Source of the DNA: Bacillota bacterium
GTDB taxonomy: Bacteria > Bacillota > Dethiobacteria > Dethiobacterales > Dethiobacteraceae
Assembly: GCA_018725565.1 (NCBI GenBank)
Contig: QLUR01000007.1
Coordinates: 26,800-90,799, forward strand
DNA: 64,000 nt
Direction of reading: 5' to 3'
The notes under the pieces are model-generated. The model was not told the origin of the DNA. It ran no database searches and worked only from the letters and a program-made list of their open reading frames with translations. Positions 8,759-19,237 of this stretch are shown here, in pieces (position 1 is the stretch's first letter; each line of letters opens with the position of its first letter). Both the position numbers and the translations under genes were made by a program.

Positions 8759-8790
8759 AAAAAAACAATCTCCGCTAGTAAGCGGAGATT
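8759..8790 (-). terminator. Rho-independent terminator after rsmG
   Basis: Minus strand: AATCTCCGCT pairs with AGCGGAGATT across a short loop, followed by a run of T (A-run at 8759-8765 on the plus strand). It ends the mnmE-mnmG-rsmG transcript. Confidence 0.85.
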
Positions 8791-8817
8791 CGAGCCGCAG
8801 CCCACGGAGCCGAGGTG

Positions 8818-9525
8818 TCAGTATAACGGTCTTTTCTCAGGAAATCCGGCCTTGCGCGGATATTTATCCTGTGTCTTCTCAAGTTTAAGGAAGATAAGCA
8901 AGCATCGCTCGCCATAAGCTTCCGGAAGGCTGTAGGAGAAGCTCTCCCCGAAGCGGGCGCCAAGCACCTCCAGGGCACGTCCTGCGGTTGACAGTTCCTG
9001 CTCGGCTTCCGGACCCTTATAGGCAACGAATCGGCCCCCGGGGCGCACAAAGGGGAGGCACAGCTCCAGCAAAACCGGCAGGCGCGCCAGAGCTCTGGAG
9101 ACCACCAGGGGAAAACTATCACGATAATTTTCCTGCCGTGCCAGCTGCTCCGCCCGCCCGTGCAGTACCTCCAGCCCGGGCATTCCAAGCTGACCTATGA
9201 CTTCCCGCAAATAATCCACCCGCTTTTGCGCAGAATCAAGGAGCCGCACCTCCAGTTCCGGCCGAGCGATTTTCAAAGGAATTCCGGGCAGTCCGGCGCC
9301 GCTGCCCACATCAAGCAGCGGTCCCGTCAAAGCAGGGTTCCAGGAGAGCAACGCCAGCGAATCTAGAAAATGTTTGAACAGCACCTCGCGCGGCTCAAGA
9401 ATTCTGGTCAGGTTCGTCTTGCGGCTGCCTCTGACCAGCAGCTGATAATAAAGGGAAAAAAGCCGTGCGCTTCCGGGCGGCAATTTCACCTCCCGCGGCA
9501 CCAGGTCATATAGTTCATCCCACAT
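8818..9525 (-). CDS. rsmG: 16S rRNA (guanine527-N7)-methyltransferase
   Basis: 235 residues from ATG 9525; an upstream in-frame extension of 18 codons has no ribosome binding site. The SAM-binding motif [13 protein letters not shown] is at about 72-84, [13 protein letters not shown] at about 94-106 and [10 protein letters not shown] at about 140-149, the RsmG pattern. It methylates G527 of 16S rRNA; loss gives low-level streptomycin resistance. It overlaps the 3' end of mnmG by 11 bp, so the three genes mnmE, mnmG and rsmG form one operon ending in the terminator at 8759-8790. Confidence 0.95.
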   Translation of the reverse strand: MWDELYDLVPREVKLPPGSARLFSLYYQLLVRGSRKTNLTRILEPREVLFKHFLDSLALLSWNPALTGPLLDVGSGAGLPGIPLKIARPELEVRLLDSAQKRVDYLREVIGQLGMPGLEVLHGRAEQLARQENYRDSFPLVVSRALARLPVLLELCLPFVRPGGRFVAYKGPEAEQELSTAGRALEVLGARFGESFSYSLPEAYGERCLLIFLKLEKTQDKYPRKAGFPEKRPLY

Positions 9526-11404
9526 GGTTTTCCCCGCCTGCTCTGCGCAACTGCTCGAGGTAAATGAGCAAAACGGCAATATCGGCCGGGGTTATGCCGG
9601 AAATGCGGCTGGCCTGTCCCACTGTTCGGGGGCGGACTTTCTCCAGCTTTTCCGATGCCTCGCGGGACAAGCCAGCCAATTTATGGTAGAACAGGCCCGC
9701 AGGCAACAGTTTGTCCTCCAGCTTCCGGTGCCGCTCAACCTGCTGCAATTGCTTTTCAATATATCCGCTGTATTTGACCTGGATCTCGATCTGCTCGGCC
9801 ACTTCCTGCGCAGGCAGCGGTTCACCCAGCAGAGAAAGGACGTCGGCGTAGCCCAGCTCCGGCCTTTTTAACAGGTTTTCCGCCATAACCGGACTGTGAA
9901 GCGGAACACTTCCCCTGCTCTCCAGAAATGAATTTACACTTTCTGAAGGCCTGATGGTCTTCTGCAGCCCTTTCAAGCCGCTGCTCACCGCTTCCGCCTT
10001 TGCCGACAGGCGCTGGTAGCGCTCTTTGGAAATCAGGCCGGCACGATAGCCCAGGGGAGTCAGGCGCAGGTCAGCATTGTCCTGGCGCAGCATCAGCCTG
10101 TACTCGGCGCGGGAGGTCATAATGCGGTACGGTTCGCGCGTCCCTTTTGTCACAAGGTCATCAATCATTACTCCGATATACGCCGCTGAACGGTCAATAA
10201 TCAGCGGCTCCCGCCCCAGGACCTGCAGACCCGCGTTAACCCCTGCCACTATGCCCTGAGCCGCCGCTTCCTCGTATCCGGAGGTGCCGTTGACCTGGCC
10301 GGCGCTGAATAGCCCTGCCACCGGCTTTGTTTCCAGAGTAGGCTTCAGTTGGAGCGGATCCAGGCAATCGTACTCAATAGCATAGCCCGGGCGCATGATT
10401 CTGGCGTCCTCCAGCCCGGGAATAGTCCTCAGCAGTGCCAGCTGAACTTCTTCAGGCAAGCTGGTGGACAGGCCCTGCACGTAAAATTCCGCAGTATCCC
10501 TGCCTTCCGGTTCGAGAAATATCTGATGGCTGGTCCGTTCGCTGAAACGGACAACCTTGTCCTCAATGGACGGGCAGTAGCGCGGGCCGACCCCCTTGAT
10601 TCCTCCGGAAAACAAGGGTGAGCGGTGCAGGTTGTCCCGGATAACCTGGTGTGTCTGTTCAGTGGTATGGGTCAGCCAGCACGGTACCGGACTGGACGGC
10701 GAAGGAGAGCTCTCAAAAGAAAACGCCAGGGGCAAATCATCTCCCGGTTGCGGCAGGAGCTTACCAAAGTCAATGGAATCGCGGTGAATACGCGGAGGAG
10801 TTCCGGTTTTAAAGCGCAGCAATGACAGTCCCTGCTTCTTTAAACTCCCGGCAAGAGCGGTGCTGGGCAGCTGCCCGCCCGGCCCTCCGCTGTAACTTAA
10901 GGGTCCGATAATAATTCTGCCGCGCAGGTATGTTCCGGCAGTCAGCACCACGGCGGAGGCCTGGCAGACGGCTCCGGTTCTTGTAACCACGCCGGTGATT
11001 TTTCCCCTGCGAACGAGCAGCTTCTGCACCATAGCCTGCTGCAGGTATAATCCGGGCGTGTCCTCCAGCACCTGCCGCATCAGCCGCTGATAGTGCCATT
11101 TGTCAGCCTGGGCGCGCAAAGCATGAACGGCCGGGCCTTTAGCCGTGTTCAACATCCTGATTTGCAGCTTTGTCCGGTCGATAACTTTGCCCATCTGACC
11201 GCCCAGAGCATCCACTTCCCGGACCAGATGGCCTTTGGCCGGTCCGCCGACAGCCGGGTTGCAGGGCATTAACGCCACCGTATCAAGATTGATGGTCAGC
11301 AGTAACGTGCGGCAACCCAGCCTCGCCGCCGCCAACGCCGCCTCACAACCGGCGTGGCCGGCACCGATTACAATTACATCATACTTTCCTGCCAGGTACG
11401 TCAC
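9515..11404 (-). CDS. mnmG: tRNA uridine-5-carboxymethylaminomethyl modification enzyme MnmG
   Basis: 629 residues from a GTG at 11404 preceded by GGGGAGGG. The FAD-binding [10 protein letters not shown] motif is at about 14-23, [21 protein letters not shown] at about 49-69 and the family motif [12 protein letters not shown] at about 374-385. It works with MnmE to install the cmnm5 group on wobble U34, using FAD. The end overlaps rsmG and the start lies 32 bp downstream of mnmE. Length is normal. Alternative start at the in-frame ATG 11422 is possible but less well placed. Confidence 0.96.
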   Translation of the reverse strand: MTYLAGKYDVIVIGAGHAGCEAALAAARLGCRTLLLTINLDTVALMPCNPAVGGPAKGHLVREVDALGGQMGKVIDRTKLQIRMLNTAKGPAVHALRAQADKWHYQRLMRQVLEDTPGLYLQQAMVQKLLVRRGKITGVVTRTGAVCQASAVVLTAGTYLRGRIIIGPLSYSGGPGGQLPSTALAGSLKKQGLSLLRFKTGTPPRIHRDSIDFGKLLPQPGDDLPLAFSFESSPSPSSPVPCWLTHTTEQTHQVIRDNLHRSPLFSGGIKGVGPRYCPSIEDKVVRFSERTSHQIFLEPEGRDTAEFYVQGLSTSLPEEVQLALLRTIPGLEDARIMRPGYAIEYDCLDPLQLKPTLETKPVAGLFSAGQVNGTSGYEEAAAQGIVAGVNAGLQVLGREPLIIDRSAAYIGVMIDDLVTKGTREPYRIMTSRAEYRLMLRQDNADLRLTPLGYRAGLISKERYQRLSAKAEAVSSGLKGLQKTIRPSESVNSFLESRGSVPLHSPVMAENLLKRPELGYADVLSLLGEPLPAQEVAEQIEIQVKYSGYIEKQLQQVERHRKLEDKLLPAGLFYHKLAGLSREASEKLEKVRPRTVGQASRISGITPADIAVLLIYLEQLRRAGGENHVG

Positions 11405-11436
11405 TTTTCTCCCTCCCCGCATTCCGGCAGCGCCGG

Positions 11437-12822
11437 TCACTTGCCAATGCAAAATGTCCGGAAGATTTCCTCCACTAACTCGTCATGCACCGTTTCACCC
11501 GTGATTTCCCCCAGTGCCGCCAGCGCGGCGGACAGATCTATGGAAAGCAGGTCTAATGGCAACCCCTGCTGAAGCGCTTCCTGCACCTCGCGCAAGGAGT
11601 CCGCCGCCTGCTGCAAGGAAACCTGGTGGCGCACGGAAGTAATCATCACCGGTTCCTTCATCAGCACCTCCCCGCCAAACACCAGCTGCAGCACCGCCTG
11701 CTCCAGGTCGACCAGCCCCTGCCCGGTCAGCGCTGATACCGGCACGACCGGCCGCTGTCCGGCCAGCTGGAGGAGTTCACGGTCAACGGGATCCGCTGCG
11801 GGAAGCAGATCCACCTTGTTGAGAACAAAAACACATGGTTTCTGCGCTATTTTCTCCAATATCTCCTTATTTGCGTCGCCGGCACCGGCTGTGGCATCAA
11901 GGACCAGCAGGACCAGGTCTGCCGAAGCCAACGCCTCCTGGGAGCGTAAAACCCCCATGCTTTCCACCACATCCCGCGTCTCACGCATTCCTGCCGTGTC
12001 CAAAACCACCAAGGCCACTCCGCCGAGGTTAATGCTCTCCTCCAGGACATCCCTGGTAGTCCCGGGAACCGGGGTAACAATAGCCCGCTCCTGCCCAAGC
12101 AGCGCATTAAGCAAAGAACTTTTGCCGACATTGGGGTTGCCCACAATGGCGGTCCGCAAGCCCTCCCGAAGAATCCTGCCCTTGTCGGCCGTCCGCAGCA
12201 GTACGCTGCTCTGGTCCAGAACCTCCGAAACGGTGCGGGAGATTGTTTCCCGGGCCACTTCTTCTACGTCCTGGTGCTCAGGATAATCGATGCTGGCCTC
12301 GACCTGAACCAGCAGCTGAAGCAAACGCTCCCGGAGCCGTCGGACACTGCCCGATAAGCCTCCCTGCAGTTGCGCTGCGCCAAGCTTCAGCGCCGCGTCC
12401 GTCCTGGCGCGGATGATCTGGATCACTGCCTCCGCCTGGGCTAGGTCGATTCTCCCGTTAAGGAAAGCCCTTTGCGTAAATTCTCCCGGCTCTGCCAGTC
12501 TTGCTCCGGCAGACAGCACCAGGCGGAGAGTTTTGGCCACAGGCAGAATGCCGCCATGGCAATTAATCTCCACTATATCTTCCCGGGTATATGTGCGAGG
12601 CGCCTTCATATAAGAAAACAAAACTTCGTCCACCACCTGCCCGTCCCGAGGCTCCAAGATGCGGCCAAAATACAGGCGGTGGCTCTCCGGTTCCCGCTCT
12701 CTTCCGGCAAACCGGAACAGTGACAATCCAATTACTTTGGCTAGAGGACCGCTGACGCGGACGATCCCGATGCCTCCTTCTCCCGGAGGCGTGGAAATGG
12801 CAGCAATGGTGTCTGTCAACAC
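11437..12822 (-). CDS. mnmE: tRNA modification GTPase MnmE (TrmE)
   Basis: 461 residues from GTG 12822 after AGGGGG, giving the expected N-terminus [22 protein letters not shown]. Order of domains: tetrahydrofolate-binding N-domain (about 1-120), helical domain, and an inserted G domain with [15 protein letters not shown] at about 222-236, PGTTRD at about 248-253, DTAGMRET at about 269-276 and NKVD at about 333-336. It ends in CIGK, the conserved C-terminus whose Cys is catalytic or structural. Partner of MnmG, encoded next. Confidence 0.96.
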   Translation of the reverse strand: MLTDTIAAISTPPGEGGIGIVRVSGPLAKVIGLSLFRFAGREREPESHRLYFGRILEPRDGQVVDEVLFSYMKAPRTYTREDIVEINCHGGILPVAKTLRLVLSAGARLAEPGEFTQRAFLNGRIDLAQAEAVIQIIRARTDAALKLGAAQLQGGLSGSVRRLRERLLQLLVQVEASIDYPEHQDVEEVARETISRTVSEVLDQSSVLLRTADKGRILREGLRTAIVGNPNVGKSSLLNALLGQERAIVTPVPGTTRDVLEESINLGGVALVVLDTAGMRETRDVVESMGVLRSQEALASADLVLLVLDATAGAGDANKEILEKIAQKPCVFVLNKVDLLPAADPVDRELLQLAGQRPVVPVSALTGQGLVDLEQAVLQLVFGGEVLMKEPVMITSVRHQVSLQQAADSLREVQEALQQGLPLDLLSIDLSAALAALGEITGETVHDELVEEIFRTFCIGK

Positions 12823-12864
12823 GTTGTGTTGCCCCCTGCACTCTATCTTTTGCTGGTTCCCGGA

Positions 12865-12900
12865 CAAAAAAACCGTCTCTTTTTCAAGGGACGGCGGTTT
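12865..12900 (-). terminator. Rho-independent terminator after jag
   Basis: Minus strand: AACCGCCGTCCC pairs imperfectly with GAGACGGTT, followed by a T run. It separates the rpmH-to-jag operon from mnmE. Confidence 0.75.
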
Positions 12901-12912
12901 GTGCGGGAAATC

Positions 12913-13533
12913 CTATTTAGGCGCAATAACTACTTTGCGGTACGGCTCCTCTCCCTGGCTGTAAGTACTGACAGCCGGGTGGTCCTGCAACGAGCTGTGA
13001 ATTATTCTTCTCTCCTGAGAGTTCATCGGCTCAAGCACGACAGCCTTTCGATAAGCAGCCACTTTTTTCGCCAGCCTGTTCGCCAGTTCCCTTAGTGTCT
13101 GTTCCCGCTTATTCCTGTAGTCCTCAACATCCAAAATAACGCGGGTTCCCTGAGCATTCCCTTTTCGATGATGGACGACGTTTAACAGGTACTGCAGTGC
13201 ATCGAGTGTTTGCCCGCGCTTACCGATTAAAAGGCCCATTTTTTCGCCGTTGATAGTTATATTAATTCTATCCTCAGCCGTCGCCGCCTCAACGTTTCCA
13301 TTTATGTCCAAATGAGACAGTATAGTTTGCAGATACTCCTGTAAAAACATTGCCGAAGATTTTCTTTCCTTAACACGGACTCTTGCCTGCCTCGAACCGA
13401 TCAAACCCAGAAAACCGGGGGAAGGCTCAACAAGAATTTCCACTTCAGCCTGGTCATGAGACACCCCAAGCTCCGCTAATCCCCTCTGTACCGCGTCATC
13501 AATACTTTTCCCGCATACATCAACGCTTCTCAT
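12913..13533 (-). CDS. jag: Jag / KhpB RNA-binding protein
   Basis: 206 residues. Jag N-terminal domain (MRSVDVCGKSIDDAVQRGL, about 1-50), KH domain with the GKRGQTLDALQYL loop at about 103-115, and a C-terminal R3H domain (LEPMNSQERRIIHSSLQDH, about 165-183). It is the SpoIIIJ-associated protein, now known as an RNA-binding partner of KhpA affecting cell elongation and division. It overlaps yidC by 4 bp and closes the operon before the terminator. Confidence 0.94.
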   Translation of the reverse strand: MRSVDVCGKSIDDAVQRGLAELGVSHDQAEVEILVEPSPGFLGLIGSRQARVRVKERKSSAMFLQEYLQTILSHLDINGNVEAATAEDRINITINGEKMGLLIGKRGQTLDALQYLLNVVHHRKGNAQGTRVILDVEDYRNKREQTLRELANRLAKKVAAYRKAVVLEPMNSQERRIIHSSLQDHPAVSTYSQGEEPYRKVVIAPK

Positions 13534-14174
13534 CGTTTTTCACCAGTCGCCCCTTTCGCCGGCGCCCTGTTTATGACATAATGATGACCCACGGAAAGGA
13601 TATTGCCGACAACCCAATATAAGTTAAGCCCCGCCTGAAAGTTAATACTGAATACCAGGATCATCAGCGGCATGATAATCAACATCGCCTGTTGTGATTT
13701 GTCTGTCATAATGGTCTTTTGCTGCCAGTAGGTTGTGGCAGCGGACAAAACAGGCAATATGTAATACGGATCAGCTTTTGTCATGTCCATCATCAAAAAA
13801 TACGGGCTGAACCCGGCGATTGTTTCGTACAGCCGTTGCGGCTGCTCCAAAACACGAAACATGGCAAACAATATTGGCATCTGGATAATCAGCGGCAAAC
13901 ATCCCGCCAGCGGGTTGACCTTGTTTCTTTTCCACAGCTCCATGGTTTCCTGCTGCAGTTTTTCCTTATTATTTTTATGTTTATCCTGGATTTTTCTCAA
14001 TTCTGGCTGGAGGTCCTGCATAGCTTTGGCAGAAGCCAACTGCTTGCTGATCAGCGGCCAGGTCAGTATTCTGATTAGTATCGTCAGCAGGATGATGGCC
14101 AAGCCATAATTGCCGCTGAACTGATATAGATTTTTCAAAACGATATGCAAAACATCTGTAATGGCTTGGATCAT
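13530..14174 (-). CDS. yidC: Membrane protein insertase YidC/SpoIIIJ
   Basis: 214 residues from ATG 14174, with GAGGAGG in front. About five membrane segments are visible; the conserved IRILTWPLISKQLASAKAMQ segment at about 34-53 contains the hydrophilic-groove Arg, and the cytoplasmic hairpin (LQPELRKIQDKHKNNKEKLQQE) lies at about 55-76. There is no lipoprotein signal sequence with a cleavage Cys, unlike B. subtilis SpoIIIJ. It inserts membrane proteins, alone or with SecYEG. The usual order yidD-yidC-jag is kept. Confidence 0.95.
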   Translation of the reverse strand: MIQAITDVLHIVLKNLYQFSGNYGLAIILLTILIRILTWPLISKQLASAKAMQDLQPELRKIQDKHKNNKEKLQQETMELWKRNKVNPLAGCLPLIIQMPILFAMFRVLEQPQRLYETIAGFSPYFLMMDMTKADPYYILPVLSAATTYWQQKTIMTDKSQQAMLIIMPLMILVFSINFQAGLNLYWVVGNILSVGHHYVINRAPAKGATGEKR

Positions 14175-14202
14175 CTTACGTCCTCCTCGGGCAAACAAAA
14201 AG

Positions 14203-14415
14203 TTAAACTAAGGGGTCAAAGCCTCCCGGATGAAAAGGATGACAGCGGAGCAGCCGGCGTAAGGTCAAATAACCACCGTGCCAAGCTCCGTAAAGTTCTA
14301 TAGCCTGCAAGGCATATTGTGAGCAGGTTGGCTGAAAACGGCAACAGTTTGCTTTAAGGGGTGAGATAAAAAGCCTGTAAACAACGATCAGCAGCAACAA
14401 TGCTTTTTTTAACAT
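14203..14415 (-). CDS. yidD: Membrane protein insertion efficiency factor YidD
   Basis: 70 residues. Amphipathic N-terminus [19 protein letters not shown], then [19 protein letters not shown] and [17 protein letters not shown], the diagnostic conserved cysteines and HPGG motif of YidD. The ATG overlaps the rnpA stop as TGATG, so expression is coupled. It helps YidC-dependent insertion at the inner face of the membrane. Confidence 0.96.
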   Translation of the reverse strand: MLKKALLLLIVVYRLFISPLKANCCRFQPTCSQYALQAIELYGAWHGGYLTLRRLLRCHPFHPGGFDPLV

Positions 14416-14789
14416 CAACAGTCCTCTTTCGCTGTGCTGTCACTTGCCATGCGCCGCAAAAAGCCTGCTTTGCGAAATAGCAGTTCCATTTCTTTTGTGA
14501 TTTGGTGATAATTACTTTCTACCGCAGACACTCTGGCGACAAACACATAATCATACCCTTTTGGCAGCTGATTTTCAATCGCCCGGTAGGACTCGCGCAG
14601 CAACCGTCTGGCACGATTGCGAACTACAGCTCCTCCCAGCTTCTTGCTGGTCACAAAGCCGGCCCGGTTGCAACAAAGGCTATTCGGCAGGCGATACAAT
14701 ACCAGCAACTGACCTGCGGTAAATTTTCCTTTAGCAAATACCTGCTGAAACTGCCGGCTCCTACATAATACCTTCTTTTTTTGCCGCAT
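14415..14789 (-). CDS. rnpA: Ribonuclease P protein component
   Basis: 124 residues. The RNR motif region [14 protein letters not shown] at about 56-69 and [10 protein letters not shown] at about 77-86 are typical. The protein stabilises the catalytic RNase P RNA and binds the pre-tRNA 5' leader. It lies 7 bp after rpmH and overlaps yidD, the universal rpmH-rnpA-yidD-yidC order. Confidence 0.96.
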   Translation of the reverse strand: MRQKKKVLCRSRQFQQVFAKGKFTAGQLLVLYRLPNSLCCNRAGFVTSKKLGGAVVRNRARRLLRESYRAIENQLPKGYDYVFVARVSAVESNYHQITKEMELLFRKAGFLRRMASDSTAKEDC

Positions 14790-14796
14790 TTCTTTT

Positions 14797-14931
14797 TCAG
14801 GCCGTCAATCTCTTCCTGCCTTTGGCCCGTCTTCTCTTTATAACGAGTCTCCCGGCCGGCGTAGAAGCTCTGCTGCGGAAACCGTGCAGACGCTTTCTCT
14901 TTCTTGCCTTTGGTTGATATGTTCTTTTCAC
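14797..14931 (-). CDS. rpmH: Ribosomal protein bL34
   Basis: 44 residues, GTG start at 14931 preceded by GAGAGG, stop at 14797-14799. It reads [20 protein letters not shown] at residues 2-21 and ends KGRKRLTA, the standard L34 sequence. It is too short to appear in a length-filtered ORF search. First gene of the minus-strand operon leaving the origin; a strong promoter lies at 14976-15005. Confidence 0.97.
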   Translation of the reverse strand: MKRTYQPKARKRKRLHGFRSRASTPAGRLVIKRRRAKGRKRLTA

Positions 14932-15243
14932 CTCTCACACCCCCCAACCGTGCTTACCCCCGTAATATCAAACCGATTATAACTTTTTCAATCTGATATT
15001 GTCAAGCACGGCGCCTGCCCTGTCCCTTCATCTCCCAGAAACGCACTTGCAGGACCGCATCGATTTTGTTAAGATATCCTTGGGATATTTCTACGCCTCC
15101 AACTGCGGGATTATCCCCAACTCCCTGTGTATAACCTGCTCTTTTTGTGGATAATCCTTTTTTCTTCCGTCAATAGAAATTATTGTTCTGTGGATAATTT
15201 AGAATTTTGCATAAAATATCTCCGGGTAAAGTGGGGTTTTGTT
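14932..15243. other. oriC, upstream part (rpmH-dnaA intergenic region)
   Basis: No coding gene. It holds the divergent rpmH promoter and four DnaA-box-like 9-mers before dnaA: TTATCCCCA at 15111, TGTGTATAA at 15126 (each one mismatch), and two perfect TGTGGATAA at 15146-15154 and 15189-15197. This is the expected location of the first half of a bipartite Firmicutes origin, also used by DnaA to autoregulate its gene. Confidence 0.85.
14976..15005 (-). promoter_or_regulatory. SigA-type promoter of rpmH-rnpA operon
   Basis: Minus strand: TTGACA (15000-15005), 18-bp spacer, TATAAT (14976-14981). Both hexamers are perfect consensus; rpmH begins 45 bp downstream. Confidence 0.85.
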
Positions 15244-16605
15244 ATGAGTCTTGAGCTGGCAGAAATATGGCATGCCGTATTAAAAGAACTAGAAAAAAAA
15301 GTAAGCAAACCAAGCTTTGAAACCTGGCTAAAAACGACAAGACCCATTTCGTTACATAACGACCTGCTGCTAATCAGCGCGCCTAACGACTTTACTAAAA
15401 ACTGGCTTATTGAGTATTACATGGCAGTTATTAATGAAACATTGCAAAACATTTCAGGAAACAATTATCAGGTGCGCTTTGTTGCGCCACGGGTGGACGA
15501 AACGGTAGACGAGGAAGCTGCCGAGCACGTCCCGCTGCCTGCGCTGCAACGCAAAGAACAAACTGTCTTCTTTACTTCGTCCTGGCTGAATCCCAAATAC
15601 ACTTTTGAAACCTTTGTCATTGGCGGCAGCAACCGTTTTGCTCATGCTGCCTCTTTGGCTGTTTCCGAAGCGCCGGCCAGAGCTTATAACCCTCTGTTCA
15701 TTTATGGAGGCGTAGGCCTTGGTAAAACTCACCTGATGCACGCTATCGGCCATCATGTACTTGAACTGGCAGCAACATCCAGGGTAATGTACCTTTCTTC
15801 CGAAAAATTCACCAACGAATTTATTAACGCTATCAGATACAATAAAACTGTGGAATTTCGCAACAAGTACCGCAATATTGACGTTTTGCTGATAGATGAT
15901 ATCCAGTTCCTTGCCGGAAAAGAACAGACCCAGGAAGAGTTTTTCCATACTTTCAACGCTTTACATGAAAATAACAAACAAATTATCATTTCCAGCGACC
16001 GTCTGCCAAAAGAGATACCAACGCTGGAAGAACGGCTGCGTTCCCGCTTCGAATGGGGTTTAATCACTGATATTCAACCTCCGGACCTGGAAACAAGAAT
16101 CGCCATCCTGCGCAAAAAATCAGCCCAGGAAAAAATAACCGTCCCAAACGATGTGATTCTCTATATAGCAAACAATATTTTCAATAACATTCGCGAACTG
16201 GAAGGCGCGCTGATCAGTGTTATTGCCTGCTCTTCACTGACTAACCGTAATATTGACCTGTCACTGACCGAGGAAACTTTGAGGAATATAGTATCAGGCC
16301 AGGAAAGGCCGTATATGATAACCATCGAGCATATACAAAAAGAAACCGCACTGCAGTTTTCACTTAAACCAGATGAATTAAAGGCTAAAAAGAGAACAAA
16401 AGACGTTGCACTTCCGCGCCATATTGCCATGTACCTGGCCAGAGAACTTACCGACGCCTCCCTCCCAAGAATCGGTATGGAATTCGGAGGACGCGACCAC
16501 ACCACTGTAATGCATGCTCACCGTAAAGTAACCCGTGACATTCAGGACAATAGTCAACTGAGAGCTTTGATAGAACAGATTATTATAAAAATTAACACCC
16601 GTTAA
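15244..16605 (+). CDS. dnaA: Chromosomal replication initiator DnaA
   Basis: 453 residues from ATG 15244, chosen because the typical N-terminus ([20 protein letters not shown]) begins there. Domain I (1-85), short domain II, AAA+ domain III with Walker [10 protein letters not shown] at about 157-165 and Walker [10 protein letters not shown] at about 216-224, and domain IV with the DNA-binding signature [15 protein letters not shown] at about 418-432. It binds DnaA boxes on both sides of the gene and unwinds oriC. Normal length and intact motifs. Confidence 0.98.
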   Translation: MSLELAEIWHAVLKELEKKVSKPSFETWLKTTRPISLHNDLLLISAPNDFTKNWLIEYYMAVINETLQNISGNNYQVRFVAPRVDETVDEEAAEHVPLPALQRKEQTVFFTSSWLNPKYTFETFVIGGSNRFAHAASLAVSEAPARAYNPLFIYGGVGLGKTHLMHAIGHHVLELAATSRVMYLSSEKFTNEFINAIRYNKTVEFRNKYRNIDVLLIDDIQFLAGKEQTQEEFFHTFNALHENNKQIIISSDRLPKEIPTLEERLRSRFEWGLITDIQPPDLETRIAILRKKSAQEKITVPNDVILYIANNIFNNIRELEGALISVIACSSLTNRNIDLSLTEETLRNIVSGQERPYMITIEHIQKETALQFSLKPDELKAKKRTKDVALPRHIAMYLARELTDASLPRIGMEFGGRDHTTVMHAHRKVTRDIQDNSQLRALIEQIIIKINTR

Positions 16606-16871
16606 TAACTTGTTGATAAATGTCGAACAAGCTGTGCAATCAACTGTGGATAATACTTCCTGACTGTGAAATAAGAATTCTCTAGGGGATAACCTGTTTG
16701 CTAACGCACCCTTTTATCCACAGTTGATTGCGCCTGTCTTGCTTAGTTCCGAGTTGTTTTTCACAAATTAACAGCCCATATCAGTACTACTAATAAATTA
16801 TTATATATATGATGGTAAATAATCGAATAGAACCGGTATTCAAAAATTATTCCGCAAGAAAGGGGAAAGAA
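16606..16871. other. oriC, downstream part (dnaA-dnaN intergenic region)
   Basis: Contains perfect DnaA boxes TGTGGATAA at 16645-16653 and TTATCCACA at 16714-16722, each inside an 18-bp inverted repeat (16636-16653 and 16714-16731), and an AT-rich stretch ending in TTATTATATATATG around 16797-16812 that is a good candidate for the DNA unwinding element. Promoter and leader of dnaN must also be here. Confidence 0.85.
16636..16731. repeat. 18-bp perfect inverted repeat containing DnaA boxes
   Basis: Left arm GCAATCAACTGTGGATAA (16636-16653) is the exact reverse complement of the right arm (16714-16731); the arms are separated by 60 bp. The pairing extends the 9-bp DnaA box by nine further identical bases on each arm. 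Confidence 0.95.
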
Positions 16872-18044
16872 ATGCTGATTGCGATACCCAGACAAAAATT
16901 TTTCGAGCAGCTGATGGTTGTAACGAAAACGGCAGCGTCCAAAAGCACCATTCCTTCTCTGGAAGGAGTTTACATTGAGATCAGACCGCTGGCGGAGGAT
17001 TCCGCAAAAATAACAGCAACCGCGGCAAACACAGAAATGATTATCACTGCCTCCTCTATTTACACTGTTTCTGAAGCAAAAGAGGTCAGCGCTTTTGCGC
17101 TTGTGCTGCCTGTTAAAATACAGGATGTGGTACGCAGGTTGCCTGGGGAAACAATACAGCTGTTATTCGACCGGGAGAATTTTGCTGTCACTGTTTTTGG
17201 CCAGGGACATGAAGCCAGGGCACAATCAGAGTTCCGGATTTTTGGCTTTGATCCTCAGGATTTTCCGGGAACGCCATCTTTTACTGCTCCCGATCTGTGC
17301 CTTCAAATGAAGTCTCCTGATTTACGCCGGGCCCTGCGCCAGATTCTTTTTGCCATATCCGCAGATGAGAGCAAACCTGCTTTCACTGGCGTACATTTTA
17401 GGTTGCTGGCTGAAAAACTGGTTCTTGCTTCATCGGATACTTTTCGTGTTGCCACTACCAGTTGCCGCTTTTCTGAGTTCAGCCACTTAAAGGAAGGTGT
17501 CGGCAGTTTTCTGGCACCCGGGAGATTACTGCAAGAGTGCGTGCGGACCTTCGGAGAAGGCGGCAGGTTTCAAACGGAACAAACTGTGACCTTGAAAACA
17601 GAAAGAAATAAACTGCTGCTGGAGAGCGGTGAAGTGATGATTTTTTCCCGCTTGTTGGATGAGAATTATCCTGATGTTGAAAGGGTCTTGCCAAAAGAAT
17701 TTGCCGGCAGCAGCGCTATTTTAACAGGGGAATTGATAGCATGCCTGGAAAGAGCACTCGTTTTGACTGAAACAGGAAGCCCGGTGCTGAAGTTTACTTT
17801 TGAAAAAGACGGGTTGACGGTCAAAGCTTCTTCGAGGTACGGCAAAGTACAGGACAGGGTAGCAGCCAAGGGAGAGGGTGCTGACTTGGAAATCTCTTTA
17901 AATGCCAGGTTTTTATTGGATATGCTGAAGGTGTGTGAAGGAGAGGAAGTGATTTTCAGGCACACCGGACCTAATCGCGGAGTTTTGCTGAAGGATGACC
18001 TGTATGAAGAGTTTCGTTATTTTCTGCTTCCGATTAAAAGTTAG
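16872..18044 (+). CDS. dnaN: DNA polymerase III beta subunit (sliding clamp)
   Basis: 390 residues from ATG 16872, preceded by AAAGGGGAAAG; the longer in-frame start at 16809 lies in the origin AT-rich region and has no signal. Three repeated clamp domains, MLIAIPRQKFFEQLMVVTKT at the start and a C-terminal FRYFLLPIKS, fit the LLPI clamp end. It forms the ring that tethers polymerase III. recF follows after 2 bp, without the small S4-domain gene (rlbA/yaaA) often found between them. Confidence 0.97.
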   Translation: MLIAIPRQKFFEQLMVVTKTAASKSTIPSLEGVYIEIRPLAEDSAKITATAANTEMIITASSIYTVSEAKEVSAFALVLPVKIQDVVRRLPGETIQLLFDRENFAVTVFGQGHEARAQSEFRIFGFDPQDFPGTPSFTAPDLCLQMKSPDLRRALRQILFAISADESKPAFTGVHFRLLAEKLVLASSDTFRVATTSCRFSEFSHLKEGVGSFLAPGRLLQECVRTFGEGGRFQTEQTVTLKTERNKLLLESGEVMIFSRLLDENYPDVERVLPKEFAGSSAILTGELIACLERALVLTETGSPVLKFTFEKDGLTVKASSRYGKVQDRVAAKGEGADLEISLNARFLLDMLKVCEGEEVIFRHTGPNRGVLLKDDLYEEFRYFLLPIKS

Positions 18045-18046
18045 CA

Positions 18047-19237
18047 ATGTTGCTGCAGGAGCTTTATCTGGCGAATTTCCGCAATTTCAGGGAGCTCAAT
18101 ATCAGTTTTCATCCGAAAATCAATGTTTTGATGGGGGAAAACGCACAGGGGAAAACGAACTTACTGGAATCAATATCTTATTTAGGGAGCGGCCGTTCTT
18201 TCCGAACGCGTAACGACACGGAAACAATCTTTTGGGGCAAAAGCGTCTGCGTAATCAGCGGCAGAGTACTTCGCGCCGGAGGAGAAAATCGTTTAAAAAT
18301 AGCGCTGGATTCGACAGAAAGAGTAAAAAAATACACTGTCGATAGGGTGTTGAAGGAAAGACACGATTACACAGGCAAGCTGATTACGGTTCTGTTTACC
18401 CCGGATGATTTGCAGTTGGTAAAAGGGGGGCCGCAGAACAGGAGAAAATATCTTGATGAGGAAGTATGTAAAGTTTCTCCGCTTTATGAAGCCGAGTTGA
18501 CACGCTACCAGCATATTTTGCGTCAGCGTAACCAGTTGCTGCGCATTTACAGCAAAAAGCAGTCTTCACGAATGGAGATAGAGTGTTGGGACGAGGAACT
18601 GTCTAAATCCGCAGCTGTGATCTTGCGAAAAAGAGTTGCCGCTGCACACAGACTAAACCTGCTGGCCAGGCTGGCCCACCGCCGGTTGACTGGCGGTGGT
18701 GAAAACCTGGAAATATCCTATTTTTCAACAGTGCCGTTTGTTGAGAAAAACGACGAAAAAAAGCTGGCTGAAGTGATTTTGGCCTCCTTAGCAAGTAATT
18801 TTGCAAAAGAAGTGTCTCTCGGGGTTACTTTGCTTGGTCCGCATCGGGATGAACTGCAAATGACCTTGAACAATCGCGATGCCCGTCAGTATGCCTCCCA
18901 GGGGCAGATGCGGACTCTTGTCCTAGCTCTCAAACTGGCTGAATTGGAGTACATAAAGGGAGAAACGGGGGAGTTCCCGGTTTTACTGTATGACGATGTT
19001 TTTTCCGAATTGGATGAGACCAGGAGACGCTTGCTGCTGGAAGCTATTGACGGGCGCGTACAAACGTTTATTACCGGCACGGAAGTAAAGAATTTGCTGG
19101 ACTTGGGAAGATACGGAGATGTTTTCAGGGTAAAACGGGGGGAGGTGGAGGGAGTTGCATCACATGGCGCAAATCCTGGAGCAGACGTTGCGGCGACTGC
19201 CGGCAGGAAAAAAAATAAGAGGCCAGATGCTGATTGA
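18047..19237 (+). CDS. recF: DNA replication and repair protein RecF
   Basis: 396 residues. Walker A GENAQGKTNLLES at about 30-42, signature SQGQMRTLVLALKLAE at about 284-299, Walker B VLLYDDVFSELD at about 308-319. It is an SMC-like ATPase that loads RecA at gaps with RecO and RecR. The end carries an unusual basic tail (RKKNKRPDAD) that overlaps the next gene by 74 bp, so the last 25 residues may be poorly conserved. Confidence 0.96.
   Translation: MLLQELYLANFRNFRELNISFHPKINVLMGENAQGKTNLLESISYLGSGRSFRTRNDTETIFWGKSVCVISGRVLRAGGENRLKIALDSTERVKKYTVDRVLKERHDYTGKLITVLFTPDDLQLVKGGPQNRRKYLDEEVCKVSPLYEAELTRYQHILRQRNQLLRIYSKKQSSRMEIECWDEELSKSAAVILRKRVAAAHRLNLLARLAHRRLTGGGENLEISYFSTVPFVEKNDEKKLAEVILASLASNFAKEVSLGVTLLGPHRDELQMTLNNRDARQYASQGQMRTLVLALKLAELEYIKGETGEFPVLLYDDVFSELDETRRRLLLEAIDGRVQTFITGTEVKNLLDLGRYGDVFRVKRGEVEGVASHGANPGADVAATAGRKKNKRPDAD

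Noticed and set aside
14651..14947. 98-codon minus-strand frame over rpmH/rnpA
   Set aside because: It runs out of frame with the true rpmH (GTG, 44 codons) and rnpA genes.
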